Shown: positions 1-10,084, numbered from the stretch's first letter. The stretch is 64,000 bases of DNA from Chitinophaga sancti (GCF_034087045.1 NZ_CP139247.1:1-64000); one strand, 5' to 3'. Notes: generated by a model not told the origin, from the letters alone. Numbers and translations: made by a program.

Positions 1-1434
1 ATGAATAAAACTTGCGAACAAGTTTGGGAAAGGTGTCTTAATATAATTAGGGATATTGTGGAATGGCAGCCATTTAAAACCTGGTTTGAACCTATTAAAC
101 CGATCCAGCTTGAAAACAATGTTTTAACGATTCAAGTACCTAGTCAGTTCTTCTATGAATATCTGGAAGAACATTACGTTGGTTTATTAGGCAAGACAAT
201 CAAGCGTGAACTGGGGAAAGAAGCAAGGCTGGAATATCGCATAGTAGTTGAGAACGGAACACCCCATCAACATCCTAAAACCGTGAATATGCCAGGGCAA
301 TTCACTAAGACCAAGAAAGACAGCGAAGTTGATTTTCCGCTTACGATACAGAATCCGGTAAAGAACCCATTCGTTATACCGGGTATCAAACGCGTTCAAA
401 TAGACTCACAGCTGAATCCTCACTACACGTTCGATGCTTACATCGAAGGTGATTGCAATCGCGTGGCACGCAGAGCTGGTAAAACAGTATCTGAGAAACC
501 AGGTGGTACCTCCTTCAATCCATTAGTAATATATGGTTCTGTTGGTTTAGGTAAAACGCATCTGGCGCAGGCGATCGGTAATGAAGTGAAACGTCTTCAT
601 CCCAACAAAGCAGTGCTATACGTAAGCGCTGAGAAATTTATCAATCAGTTCATTGATCACTCTAAGAATAGTATCATCAATGACTTCATTCACTTCTATC
701 AGCTCATCGATGTGCTGATCGTTGATGACATACAGTTCTTTGCCCGTGCAGAAAAAACACAGGATGCGTTCTTCGCTATCTTCAACCACCTGCATCAATC
801 CGGTAAGCAACTCATATTAACATCCGATAAGTCACCCAAAGATCTGGATGGCTTGCAGGAAAGATTACTGAGCCGCTTCCGCTGGGGTCTAAGTGCCGAC
901 ATGCAAATGCCGGACTTCGAGACACGTATGGAGATCCTCGAAATGAAGATGAAGAATGATGGTCTTGAAATGCCGAAAGAAGTAGTGAAGTATGTTGCTT
1001 ATAATATTCAAAGCAATGTACGCGAACTGGAAGGTGCACTCATCTCCCTGCTCGCACAATCTTCTCTCAACAGAAAAGAGATCGACCTGGAACTCGCTAA
1101 GCGTGTACTGAAATCTTTCGTTAAAACTTCTTCTAAAGAAATTACCATCGAAAGCATCCAGAAAATGGTATGCGAATACTTTGATGTACCTTATGATAAG
1201 CTCCTGCAGAAAACACGTAAACGTGAAATCGTACAGGCCAGACAAATCACGATGTACCTTGCAAAGTCTTTTACAAAGAATTCACTAAAAACTATCGGAG
1301 AGCACTTCGGCGGACGCGACCACACTACGGTGATCCACTCCTGCCAGACAGTGAAAGATCTGATGGATACTGATAATACTTTCCGTGATAATGTAATTGA
1401 ATTGCAACAGAAAGTACAGTTGGCAGCTATGTAA
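1..1434 (+). CDS. dnaA: Chromosomal replication initiator DnaA
   Basis: Replication initiator that binds DnaA boxes at oriC and melts the origin in its ATP form. At 477 residues it has the usual length. Domain I is at about 1-90, followed by a linker. The AAA+ core carries Walker A (GSVGLGKTHLAQ, about residue 180) and Walker B (VLIVDDIQFF, about 238). The C-terminal DnaA-box helix-turn-helix contains the family signature GGRDHTTVIHS. The window starts on its ATG, so upstream control cannot be seen. A strong terminator follows 28 bases after the stop. Identification is firm. No DnaA-box cluster lies just downstream, so oriC is probably upstream of this window or elsewhere. Confidence 0.98.
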   Translation: MNKTCEQVWERCLNIIRDIVEWQPFKTWFEPIKPIQLENNVLTIQVPSQFFYEYLEEHYVGLLGKTIKRELGKEARLEYRIVVENGTPHQHPKTVNMPGQFTKTKKDSEVDFPLTIQNPVKNPFVIPGIKRVQIDSQLNPHYTFDAYIEGDCNRVARRAGKTVSEKPGGTSFNPLVIYGSVGLGKTHLAQAIGNEVKRLHPNKAVLYVSAEKFINQFIDHSKNSIINDFIHFYQLIDVLIVDDIQFFARAEKTQDAFFAIFNHLHQSGKQLILTSDKSPKDLDGLQERLLSRFRWGLSADMQMPDFETRMEILEMKMKNDGLEMPKEVVKYVAYNIQSNVRELEGALISLLAQSSLNRKEIDLELAKRVLKSFVKTSSKEITIESIQKMVCEYFDVPYDKLLQKTRKREIVQARQITMYLAKSFTKNSLKTIGEHFGGRDHTTVIHSCQTVKDLMDTDNTFRDNVIELQQKVQLAAM

Positions 1435-1462
1435 ATGAAGCCCCTATAAAAACCTTATTATT

Positions 1463-1494
1463 TCCCAGGCAGTAAAAGCCTGGGATTTTTTTTT
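1463..1494 (+). terminator. Intrinsic terminator after dnaA
   Basis: TCCCAGGC and GCCTGGGA form a perfect 8-bp stem around a 7-base loop, followed by nine T residues. This is a textbook rho-independent terminator in the dnaA direction. Confidence 0.9.
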
Positions 1495-1562
1495 ATATTC
1501 ATAGTCATCAACCACCTCGTCGGTTAACAATTTGATAATTACACCTCATAAGGAACAACCAA

Positions 1563-1570
1563 TACCTTTG
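1563..1570 (+). promoter_or_regulatory. Bacteroidota -7 box (TACCTTTG) of the sigma-factor gene
   Basis: TACCTTTG matches the Bacteroidota -7 consensus TAnnTTTG and lies 8-17 bases before the candidate ATGs of the ECF sigma gene. The transcript leader would be very short or absent. I see no well-spaced -33 TTTG. Confidence 0.5.
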
Positions 1571-1578
1571 CACCATTG

Positions 1579-2133
1579 ATGCACCTTATGCCAAAAGATT
1601 GTCAACATACACACTGGGATGCTATCCGCACGGGTAATGAAGACGCTTTCCGTCAGCTCTTCGAGCTGCACTGGCAGGACCTCTTCACCTACGCGTGTCG
1701 TATCACCCGCGATCCCGCCACTGCGCAGGACGCGGTCCAAAGTGTATTCATCCATCTCTGGGAAAAACATACCACCCTCCCCCCTGTCACCGCCGTACTC
1801 CCATACCTACGCACCGCCCTCAAACATCGACTTCTCAACGCTATGCGCGATGAAAACCTCTACCAAAAACATGTCGATACCTTTCACCAGGTAGCCGAAA
1901 ACCATCATGCTACCCCCGCTCACGAACAACTCCACCTCAAAGAAACCGAACAACAATTATTACAATCCATCAATCGCCTGCCCGAACGCATGAAGGAAGT
2001 CTTTTACATGAATAGAGTGGAAGACCTTTCTGTCGCTGAAATCGCCCTGCGACTGGGTTCCAGCCCTCAAACGATCCGTAATCAACTCAATACAGCGCTT
2101 CAGCGGATTAAACATATTTTTATTGTAGAATAA
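1579..2133 (+). CDS. RNA polymerase ECF-type sigma-70 factor
   Basis: An ECF sigma factor of about 184 residues, of the type that pairs with FecR anti-sigma factors to control TonB-dependent transporters in Bacteroidota. Region 2 (FRQLFELHWQDLFTYACRIT, then QDAVQSVFIHLWEKH) and region 4 (LPERMKEVFYMNRVEDLSVA, then SSPQTIRNQLNTALQRIK) are intact. ATG codons at 1579 and 1588 are both possible. The -7 box ends at 1570, which makes 1588 attractive if a leader is needed. FecR normally follows directly, but here the nearest fecR is 3.3 kb downstream, past two unrelated genes. The functional pairing is therefore an inference from proximity and family. Confidence 0.9.
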   Translation: MHLMPKDCQHTHWDAIRTGNEDAFRQLFELHWQDLFTYACRITRDPATAQDAVQSVFIHLWEKHTTLPPVTAVLPYLRTALKHRLLNAMRDENLYQKHVDTFHQVAENHHATPAHEQLHLKETEQQLLQSINRLPERMKEVFYMNRVEDLSVAEIALRLGSSPQTIRNQLNTALQRIKHIFIVE

Positions 2134-2325
2134 AGCACGATCGTTGCAATAGTTGCATCTTATCTCCTATAGCCTATTAAACATATCTTATAAGACTTTA
2201 ACGACGACTCGTTTGATGGTCACCCAATTGATAATTATAAAGTAGTCAGAAGTTATATTCAGGAACAGGTGATTGAAAAAGGTCTTTAATGACTAATTTA
2301 CCGGGTTGCATTTTTTATTATGCAT

Positions 2326-3801
2326 TTATAAAACTATCACTTTATCTCCTCTTATAAACCTTGTCCCCTTCACCACTCCTATGCCATTAAACCGATATTC
2401 CACTCCCACTATATCCACCGGCATATCCGGGCAATCCAAAGCATACGCCTCCATCCCATTCACAAAGAACTGCATATGTCTATCCTTTGCCACCACCTTT
2501 ACATTTACCCACTGCCTCAAATCACACCCAAACTTCGACAGATCGGCTACCCCGCTCCCTACCGATGCCCCTGCTGCATACAACTGCAAATTCCCCACAC
2601 ACCCCTTCGCACATAACGGAATAATGATCACATCATTTTTACACAGTATAAGCACTTCTATCCGCTGACAAGCACTCGTTCCCTGATCATATTCACTCTT
2701 CAAAGTTGTCTCGAAAGTAAAATTGTCATCCTGTATCCCCTCCATATCCCGCACATTATAAAACCGCAACGCAGGCAATGCTGGCTGTAACGCCACATTA
2801 TAACCCGACAGTACTGCTGCAGAAACAGCTATGCTATCCGGATACTGGAATTCTTCTTTTTTAAAGTAAAGCGGTACATCATTCTCTTTTTCCAGTAATG
2901 CCAGCCATCCCCCGGAGGCAATCATCAGGTCATGCTCCTTCATGATTTGATCTCCTACCATCAGCTTTGCCCGGAAATACCCCGGCACGTAATAAATGGT
3001 TGAATATACTTTCTCCGTAGCTGACACCCGCATCTTTCGCCTTACATCCCAGGATTGAGCAATGTATACATCACCCTTTCCCGCGGCAGTAGCATCATAA
3101 TTAAAGACCACTGAATTCGGCACGCCTTCCATCCTCACCTTATTACTACTAAACTTAAATGCAGCAGGATTAAGTGGTGGCTTCCTGTTTGATACCAGAA
3201 AAATAGCAGGTAGTATTAAAAGCCCTAATAACCAGATGCCCCGTTTTCTTGACGGCGCTGTTTTTTTCGGCAACTCCTGTAAATTGGGCACTGAGGACGA
3301 AACCGGTAAATCGGTTACTGAAGAAGAAACTTGTAAATCAGTCGCTGAAGGCGAAATCGGTAAATCGGTTACTGATGGCGAAACTGGTAAATCAGTCGCT
3401 AAAGGCAAAACCGGTAAATCAGTCGCTAAAGGTAAAACCTGTAAATCAGTCGCTGAAGCCGAAACCTGTAAATCAGTCACCGATAGTGAAACCTGTAAAT
3501 CAGTCACCGATGGCGAAACCGGCACAGCCCCCTGCTGTTTAAAATCCCTCCAATCTTCAAAACCGGCAAACTTTGCCAAAGTATTCAATGTCGTTACCGC
3601 AGGTATATTCTAATATTTCAGCTTCCCCCACAACCGCTTCAAGGTGGTAACACTCAATGTCACACCCGTCTTATCCTGTATCGCCACACTCAACTTTTCG
3701 AAGTCATAATTCGTCCATTCACTACTCTTCCCCCAGTTCAAACGGGTTTCGATAAGCGACACACAGTTATTTATATAATTTATGTCAATATTCTTAGTCA
3801 T
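2326..3801 (-). pseudogene. Membrane protein with N-terminal DNA-binding-like segment, split by an in-frame amber codon
   Basis: Two open segments (3610-3801, 63 residues; 2326-3588, 420 residues) are in the same frame, separated only by a TAG at 3610-3612 and seven sense codons (NIPAVTT, then L before NTLAKF in register). Joined, they read as one N-terminus of a common Bacteroidota family (...TLKRLWGKLKY-stop-NIPAVTTLNTLAKFAGFEDW). After a nine-unit repeat comes a transmembrane helix (GIWLLGLLILPAIFLV), then an extracytoplasmic LamG-like region. A single base change (for example GAG to TAG) explains the break. Either the gene is recently inactivated, or the amber codon is read through, or the downstream part restarts at 3588. 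The intact remaining frame suggests that the lesion is young. No function is assigned. Confidence 0.75.
3268..3510 (-). repeat. Nine tandem 27-bp coding repeats (SVTDLQVSx)
   Basis: Nine consecutive nine-residue units of the form S/L-V/A-T-D-L-Q/P-V-S/L-x lie between the DNA-binding-like N-terminus and the membrane helix of the broken gene. The units are in frame and diverged at the third and last positions, as expected of a slippage-prone linker. Confidence 0.9.
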
Positions 3802-3926
3802 TGCATTTCAGACTATTACAAAATTGCACCGACTTGCACAAACTTGCTCAAGCCCTGCTTCAAAGGGAAATTACTGATTATTCACATTTGCAGTACTTAT
3901 CCGCTCACAAATTTAAAAAGCAGAAC

Positions 3927-5060
3927 ATGACAAAAACAGTCACCGGTCTATTATTAGCATTATTACTAGCAACCCATGTGAACGCACAACACAACGCTGC
4001 TAAAAAGGAAGTCAGGGTAGCACTGCAGGCAGCTAACTGGGAATACCAGCCTGATGCAGTTGAATTCCTAACTTATAAATCTGTACCATCCCTGAAGATC
4101 ACTGGTAAAGGCCCCGTCATCCTCAAAGACCTTGACTTTAAAGATGGCACCATCGAATTCGATATGGAACCCATTGGCAAAACCTTTACCTCTTTTTACT
4201 TCAGAAGGAGCAGCGACAAAGAATCGGAATGTTTTTATTTCCGGCTATTCAAAGCCCCCAACATCGATGCAGAAGATGCTATTCAATATGCGCCCATCAT
4301 TAAAGGGGTCAACCTCTGGGATATGTTATACCAATACCAGCGGAATGCAATGATTGATACAAGCGGATGGAACCACGTAAAACTGGTGATCTCCGGTAAA
4401 CAAATGCGGGTATTCGTAAATGGAAGAATGGATATGCCCCTCGAAATCCCTTACCTGGAAGGGTCGAATGATCACGGCGGACTTGCTTTAGAAGGTCACG
4501 CGATCTTCGCCAATCTTGTTCTAAAACCAGATCAGGTAGAAGCACTTTCTCCATGGCCCGGCACCGACATCACTGACAACGATGCCCGTTACCTACGGAA
4601 ATGGCAGATCAGCCAGGTGATAAATATGCCTGAAAAGATTGATTTCAACTATGACCTGCTGCCAAATAAAACTACTGCCTGGGATACTATCCGGGCAGAA
4701 AGACGTGGGCTCATCAATCTTACCCGTAAATATGGAGGTGCTTCTATGGGGCCGCGCAGGGTCATCTTTTTAAAAACCACCATTTATGCAAATAGTCCGC
4801 AAAAAAAACAGCTACACATGGGATTTAGTGATGAAATTTATGTATTCATCAACGGGCGACCTTTATACATGGACAAAAACCTCTATGGTGCCCCTTTGAT
4901 GAAAAGCCCTGATGGTCGTTGTACCATAGATAATACTTCATTCGGGCTGCCGTTAGCCCAGGGTGCCAATGAACTGCTCATTGGGGTGGCTAATAATTTC
5001 TATGGCTGGGGTATCATTGCTCAACTGGATAACCTGAATGACGTCTCGATTGAAAGGTAA
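3927..5060 (+). CDS. Secreted LamG/concanavalin-like protein
   Basis: A 377-residue exported protein. I chose the ATG at 3927 because it begins a clear signal peptide (MTKTVTGLLLALLLATHVNA). The open frame extends upstream to 3801, but those 42 residues look non-coding and would overlap the divergent gene. Residues of about 25-215 form a LamG/3-keto-disaccharide-hydrolase-like beta-sandwich (FYFRRSSDKESECFYFRLF, then GWNHVKLVISGKQMRVFVNG). The rest, with a second jelly-roll-like segment (EIYVFINGRPLYMDKN), is unassigned. It probably binds or processes a carbohydrate outside the cytoplasm. No catalytic residues are recognised. A terminator follows at 5236. Confidence 0.75.
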   Translation: MTKTVTGLLLALLLATHVNAQHNAAKKEVRVALQAANWEYQPDAVEFLTYKSVPSLKITGKGPVILKDLDFKDGTIEFDMEPIGKTFTSFYFRRSSDKESECFYFRLFKAPNIDAEDAIQYAPIIKGVNLWDMLYQYQRNAMIDTSGWNHVKLVISGKQMRVFVNGRMDMPLEIPYLEGSNDHGGLALEGHAIFANLVLKPDQVEALSPWPGTDITDNDARYLRKWQISQVINMPEKIDFNYDLLPNKTTAWDTIRAERRGLINLTRKYGGASMGPRRVIFLKTTIYANSPQKKQLHMGFSDEIYVFINGRPLYMDKNLYGAPLMKSPDGRCTIDNTSFGLPLAQGANELLIGVANNFYGWGIIAQLDNLNDVSIER

Positions 5061-5453
5061 TAAAGCATACCGTCAGGGACATTCATCCAACCTTACCATT
5101 CAATAAGTAAATAGTCTATTCACTGGTTCGACACTTGTCGCCTTCCCCTATACGAAGAAAACAAGTTGTATCAATAATAAATAAACCTTTTCAGGATTAC
5201 TAAATAGACTAGCTACCGCTGTCAGGTACCCGAATGAAAAGAGACCATATCTTACTTATGATACGGCCTCTTTTCTTATTATAGCTCAATAAGTGGAAAG
5301 TATTTCAAATAAAAATTTATCCTATAGATTCAGGCATATTATTTACGTCAGGCAACTGCTCTATCCCTTCTAATTCAACTTTCAGAATAATAAACCCAAA
5401 AAAACTTTCCCTCCCAATAGTTATTCCCCCCTTTCTTCGTGTCTTTATATCAA
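5061..5453. other. Intergenic region with one terminator
   Basis: About 390 bases between the LamG-like gene and fecR. Apart from the hairpin at 5236-5275 it is AT-rich sequence with no convincing open frame. A GTG-led extension of fecR (5439) is open but lacks support. Confidence 0.6.
5236..5275 (+). terminator. Hairpin terminator
   Basis: GAAAAGAGACCATATC pairs with GATACGGCCTCTTTTC over 16 positions, with two mismatches that become G-U pairs on one strand. The loop is 8 bases and a T-rich TTATT tail follows. It probably ends the transcript of the LamG-like gene. Confidence 0.7.
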
Positions 5454-6368
5454 ATGGACAAAAAGGACCTTTCATCACTCTTAAAAAAATACCAGCAGGG
5501 CGACTGCACCAAAGAAGAAGAACAACTTCTCTTTGACTGGCTCGACGCCCTGGAAGCCGACGCCTCCGACGTAGCCCCCGCTACCGACATCGACGCCGTC
5601 AAGCTTGCTATGATGGAAGAAATCCCCCTCCTCTCCAACAAAAAGAAACAATACATCTGGCTCAAAGCCGCAGCAGCAGTACTCCCGTTAATCATCGGTA
5701 CGTACCTACTCTGGCCCCGCCAACAAAAATCACTACTGGCTGCCAACTGGCAAACCATCACCAACACCAGCCACCGCATTCAAAAAGTCTATCTGCCAGA
5801 TAGCTCTATCGTATATCTCGGTGCCTACAGCACCCTTCAATATAATCCCTCAAGAAAAGTCATATTAAAAGAAGGAAAAGCTTTCTTCGATGTCAGGACT
5901 AATCCGGCACAACCATTTATCGTATCAGATGCCAGCGGTGTACGCACTACCGTACTCGGCACCTCATTTATAGCAGAATATAATAACAAGGTATCCCGTA
6001 TCGCAGTCGCCACCGGCAAGGTAAGCGTGCAAAGCGGCGCCAGCAAAACCACCATACTGGTACCCGATCAACGCCTCACCTGTGCCAAAGGAACCGTTAT
6101 ACAGGACGTCATCTCCTCCGCCGATTTATTAGCATGGACAAAAGGAGAGATCATCCTGCGCAACGCCTCCTTACACGACCTGGTACTCGCTATCAGGGAA
6201 CACTACGGGGTCACTGCCACTACAAAATTGGATACCAGGAAAGGAAGCTATAACCTCCGTATTACTGACAAAATGCCTTTACAGGCACTACTGGAAGTGG
6301 TGGAGAAAATATCGTATAAACCGAAAGTTCATTTCAAACTGCAGCATGATCAACTGAGCATTGAGTAG
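5454..6368 (+). CDS. FecR-family anti-sigma factor
   Basis: A 304-residue inner-membrane regulator that passes the state of an outer-membrane TonB receptor to an ECF sigma factor. The short cytoplasmic N-terminus (LLKKYQQGDCTKEEEQLLFDW) is followed by one transmembrane helix (AAAVLPLIIGTYLLW). Next is the periplasmic FecR domain (VYLPDSSIVYLGAYSTLQYN through VRTTVLGTSFIAEY), then the usual C-terminal secretin/TonB-like segment (LHDLVLAIREHYG). The start is the ATG at 5454; a GTG five codons upstream is less likely. susC follows 104 bases later and its N-terminal STN domain is the expected partner. The probable sigma factor is the one at 1.6 kb. Confidence 0.92.
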   Translation: MDKKDLSSLLKKYQQGDCTKEEEQLLFDWLDALEADASDVAPATDIDAVKLAMMEEIPLLSNKKKQYIWLKAAAAVLPLIIGTYLLWPRQQKSLLAANWQTITNTSHRIQKVYLPDSSIVYLGAYSTLQYNPSRKVILKEGKAFFDVRTNPAQPFIVSDASGVRTTVLGTSFIAEYNNKVSRIAVATGKVSVQSGASKTTILVPDQRLTCAKGTVIQDVISSADLLAWTKGEIILRNASLHDLVLAIREHYGVTATTKLDTRKGSYNLRITDKMPLQALLEVVEKISYKPKVHFKLQHDQLSIE

Positions 6369-6472
6369 CATGAAGCTGTAGAAAAAGCCATCATTATTTA
6401 AAATTTATAACCGGTGTTACACACCGGACAGGGAATTATTTGCCCTTCAGCAAGCCTTAACAAACACTATAT

Positions 6473-9400
6473 ATGCACACAGACAACGCACTTTTCTCAA
6501 CCCGCGTCAAACACGCATTCGCAGCCACTATGGCCCTGCTACTGCTGGTTACCTCCGCCATGGCCAGACCATCATCCGGCAGGCAGGAACTGCACAAAAT
6601 GCTACAACGCTTCCAGGTTCAACAAGGCAGCCTTTCCACTGCCCTCAAACAACTGGAATCTGCCGCCCAGATCAGTCTTGCCTACGATGAAGATGCCCTC
6701 AGGAAAGTCCAGGTGCACGCCAACACCTATCGCAAAACCGCGGTGATCGCGATCCTCCAGGACCTCCTCAACCAATCTTCTTTAAAATTCGAAGAACGCT
6801 ACAACACCATCTTAATCTATGACAGTGCTGCCTCCCTGGCTCACACCAGCCTCCAGCAAGCTGCCAACGACATCACCATCACCGGTTCTGTATCTGACAA
6901 AAACGGCCCCCTCATCGGCGCTACCGTTTTCGTAAAAGGAACTACCAAAGGCACACACACTGATGCCAGCGGTCAATTCAAACTCACTGTACCTGAAAAT
7001 GCAACCATCACTATCACAATGATTGGTTACAAATCAGCAGACATCACCATCGGTGCAGAACGTACTTTCAACATTGTATTACAGGAAAATAGCCTGAACC
7101 TGAACCAACTCGTTGTAGTAGGTTACGGTACGCAGCGTAAAGCTACCGTATCTGGTGCGATTGCTGATGTTCAGATGGATAAACTCACCTCCCGCTCACT
7201 GAACGACGTTACCGAAGCGCTGCAAGGTAAAGCTGCCGGTGTGATCGTATCTAACAACGGTGGTGATCCAACCTCTAAGCCAACTGTATACGTGCGTGGC
7301 TTAGGTGGTATCAATGGTGAATCTGCACTCTATGTAGTGGATGGATCTATCTACACCGGTGGTCCTATCAACCCGAACGATATCGAATCTATCAACGTTC
7401 TGAAAGACGCCTCTGCTGCCATCTATGGTGCACGCGCTTCCGGTGGTGTCATCCTCATCACTACCAAGAAAGGTAAATCAGGTACTGCGACCGTCTCTGT
7501 TGATGCTAAAACCGGCTGGCAATGGGCTGCTAAAAAACTCGACGTTCTCACTGCTAAAGAATTTGCAGACGTTGAAAACACTGCCTACGATGCTGCTGGT
7601 ATCGCTCGTGCCGATGCCTTTAACGCTGACATCTATCCTGATGGACAAATCACCCGTACCGACTGGCAGGACCAAATTTTCCGTACCGGTAAAATCCAGG
7701 ACTACAACATAGGCGTAAACGGTGGTACTGACAAGAACCATTACTACATGGGCTTTGGTTACCGTAACAACGAAGGTATCCTTCTCAATACTAACAGCGA
7801 GCGCTATACTTTCCGCCTCAACTCCGATGCGCAGATCAAACCATGGTTGAAGATCGGGGAAAACATGAGTTATACTTATAACAACGGTAACGGTGCTAAC
7901 ACAACCAGCCCTTATACCGGTGTTATCTTCACTGCACTAGGTTACCCACGTAACGTGACACCTTATACTGCTACCGGTGCTTTCAGCGGTCTGCCAGCTG
8001 CTTATGCAGGTTCTTATGGTGACCTCGCCAACCCGGTTGCTACCCTGATGCGCCTGGATTCCAAAACGCCTGTCAATGCAATCAACCTCAACCCTTATGC
8101 TGAATTAACCTTGACCAAAGACCTGACCTTCCGCTCTAACTTCAGCGTGACCAAGTCTTTCAGCGATCAGAAAACATTCACTACCCGTGCGCTTGAAATC
8201 GGTAAGATCAACAGCAACAACTCACTGGTTGAAACAATCCAGGACTACTCCGATATCCTGTCTGAACAAACATTGAACTATGCACACCGCTTCGGTCTGC
8301 ACAACATCAATGCTGTTGCAGGTTACACTTATCAACATCATACTGAAAAATACCTCATCGCTTCTGCTAACTCTTTCAGTGATGAGCGTGATGTATATCG
8401 TTATTTTGACAATGCTGCTGCATGGTCTAAACCAAGTAGTGGTATTGAGCAGGATGCCGTGGAATCTTTCCTCGCCCGTGTGAACTATGACTACAACAAC
8501 AGGTACCTCTTCACCATCCTGGGTCGTCGTGATGGTAGCTCCCGCGTGGCAGCACAGAACCGCTACCAGAACTACTACTCTGTATCTGGTGGTTGGGTAT
8601 TGTCCGACGAAGATTTTATGAAAGACATCAAATGGCTGAGCATCGCGAAACTCCGCGCCAGCTATGGTGTATTGGGTAACCTGGGTAGCGTTCCTGCTAA
8701 TGCACTCAACGTAAACCTGGCTTCTGTTTCTGTATACACAGGTGCTGAAGGTACCCTGTCTACAGGTTTAGCTGAAAATGCGCTGTCCAATCCAAACCTG
8801 AAATGGGCGGAATCAAAACAACTCAACTTTGGTACTGACCTCGCATTCTTCAAAAACCAACTGTCATTAACTGCTGATTACTTTATTAAGACCACCACTA
8901 ACATGGTGATGCAGGTGAACCCACCAAGTACTGCAGGTGTGAGCGAAGGTATGTACAAGAACATGGGTGAGGCACGTGATAAGGGTATTGAACTCGGTCT
9001 GAACTACAATGGTAAATTTGGTAAAGACTTCACTTACGGTGTAGGTGCTACCATGACTAAAGTAACCAACAAACTGTTGTCACTGCAAACAGGTCTGAAC
9101 GAAGTTGTGAGTGTTGCTTCTACCAACATCCGTAGCTCCCTGACGCCGCTGGTAACACGTGTAGGTAATCCACAGTATTCTTTCAACGTGATCAAGACTG
9201 CCGGTATCTTCCAGTCACAGGCAGAAGTTGACAGCTATGTAGGTCCTGATGGCGTAACTAAGATCCAGCCTAATGCAAAAGCAGGCGACCGTAAGTTCGT
9301 AGACAAAAACAATGATGGTGTGATTGATAACAATGACCGTCAGATCGTAGGTAGTTTTTACCCTGGCTTTACATATGGTTTCAGTCTGAACGCTGCTTAC

Positions 9401-9856
9401 AAAGGTTTTGATTTGAACATCTTTGCACAGGGTGTACATGGTAACAAGATCTTCAATGCACTGAAGTATACGAACATGAACCCAAGCATTGGTACTAACT
9501 ACAACATGCTGAAAGGTATTCTCGATGCATGGACACCAACACATACGAATACAGATGTAACACGTGTGATCTCTACAGACCTGAATGGTAACTATGGTAA
9601 TACATCTGACTGGTATATCGAAGATGGTTCTTATCTGCGTATCAAGAACGTTACACTTGGTTATACATTGCCAGTACACCTGACGAATGCAGCGAAGATC
9701 GGTGCTGTACGCATTTATGCTACCGCAAATAATTTGCTCACATTCACAAAATATAAAGGATACGATCCTGAAGTAGGTATGGATAATTACGGTATCGATG
9801 TAGCCCGTTATCCACAATCAAGAAGCTTCTTACTGGGCTTAAATGTAAACTTCTAG
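6473..9856 (+). CDS. SusC/RagA-family TonB-dependent outer-membrane transporter with STN domain
   Basis: A 1127-residue outer-membrane transporter that imports ligand captured by its SusD partner, powered by TonB. In order: signal peptide (about 1-32), STN signalling domain (about 50-115; GSLSTALKQLESAAQISLAY), carboxypeptidase-D-like regulatory beta domain (about 133-205), TonB-dependent plug (VVVGYGTQRKATVSGAI, VYVRGLGGINGESALYVVDG), then the barrel ending in the typical aromatic terminus (GLNVNF). The STN domain marks it as a transducer controlled through FecR and an ECF sigma factor. The substrate is not shown by the sequence. The downstream phosphodiesterase/phosphatase suggests a phosphorylated compound. 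Its 3' end is echoed four times in the gap before susD. Confidence 0.95.
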   Translation: MHTDNALFSTRVKHAFAATMALLLLVTSAMARPSSGRQELHKMLQRFQVQQGSLSTALKQLESAAQISLAYDEDALRKVQVHANTYRKTAVIAILQDLLNQSSLKFEERYNTILIYDSAASLAHTSLQQAANDITITGSVSDKNGPLIGATVFVKGTTKGTHTDASGQFKLTVPENATITITMIGYKSADITIGAERTFNIVLQENSLNLNQLVVVGYGTQRKATVSGAIADVQMDKLTSRSLNDVTEALQGKAAGVIVSNNGGDPTSKPTVYVRGLGGINGESALYVVDGSIYTGGPINPNDIESINVLKDASAAIYGARASGGVILITTKKGKSGTATVSVDAKTGWQWAAKKLDVLTAKEFADVENTAYDAAGIARADAFNADIYPDGQITRTDWQDQIFRTGKIQDYNIGVNGGTDKNHYYMGFGYRNNEGILLNTNSERYTFRLNSDAQIKPWLKIGENMSYTYNNGNGANTTSPYTGVIFTALGYPRNVTPYTATGAFSGLPAAYAGSYGDLANPVATLMRLDSKTPVNAINLNPYAELTLTKDLTFRSNFSVTKSFSDQKTFTTRALEIGKINSNNSLVETIQDYSDILSEQTLNYAHRFGLHNINAVAGYTYQHHTEKYLIASANSFSDERDVYRYFDNAAAWSKPSSGIEQDAVESFLARVNYDYNNRYLFTILGRRDGSSRVAAQNRYQNYYSVSGGWVLSDEDFMKDIKWLSIAKLRASYGVLGNLGSVPANALNVNLASVSVYTGAEGTLSTGLAENALSNPNLKWAESKQLNFGTDLAFFKNQLSLTADYFIKTTTNMVMQVNPPSTAGVSEGMYKNMGEARDKGIELGLNYNGKFGKDFTYGVGATMTKVTNKLLSLQTGLNEVVSVASTNIRSSLTPLVTRVGNPQYSFNVIKTAGIFQSQAEVDSYVGPDGVTKIQPNAKAGDRKFVDKNNDGVIDNNDRQIVGSFYPGFTYGFSLNAAYKGFDLNIFAQGVHGNKIFNALKYTNMNPSIGTNYNMLKGILDAWTPTHTNTDVTRVISTDLNGNYGNTSDWYIEDGSYLRIKNVTLGYTLPVHLTNAAKIGAVRIYATANNLLTFTKYKGYDPEVGMDNYGIDVARYPQSRSFLLGLNVNF

Positions 9857-10084
9857 TAGAGGGAATGATGCTAAGCTGGAAGATGCATACTGAGCTTGAA
9901 TGCAAATTTCTGGTCGGGTAATGAATACTAAAAAAGAAGCTTAAATGTAAGCTTCTGATCAAGGTAATGAATACTACACAGGAACATTCATTCTAAGCTT
10001 AATTATAACCTTCCAGCCGAAGTAATGAATACTAAACAGGAAGCTTAAAAGTAAACTTCTATCAAGGTAATTAATACTACAATA
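9836..10084 (+). repeat. Degenerate repeats of the susC 3' end in the susC-susD gap
   Basis: The last codons and stop of susC (core CTTAAATGTAAACTTCTA at 9838) recur in diverged form at about 9895, 9940, 9998 and 10044. Most copies are followed by GTAATGAATACTA. Spacings alternate 57, 45, 58 and 46 bases, giving a higher-order period of about 103. One copy forms a perfect hairpin, GAAGCTT-AAATGT-AAGCTTC (9936-9955). The array lies inside the presumed susCD transcript and could affect mRNA processing or the susC:susD ratio. Confidence 0.8.

Noticed and set aside
3236..3613. Plus-strand open frames across the nine-unit repeat
   Set aside because: They are opposite-strand shadows of the 27-bp repeats, which leave several frames open. 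The minus-strand frame has recognisable domains.
9215..9817. 200-codon minus-strand open frame inside susC
   Set aside because: It is antisense to the conserved barrel end of susC, with Cys/Ile-rich composition typical of shadow frames.
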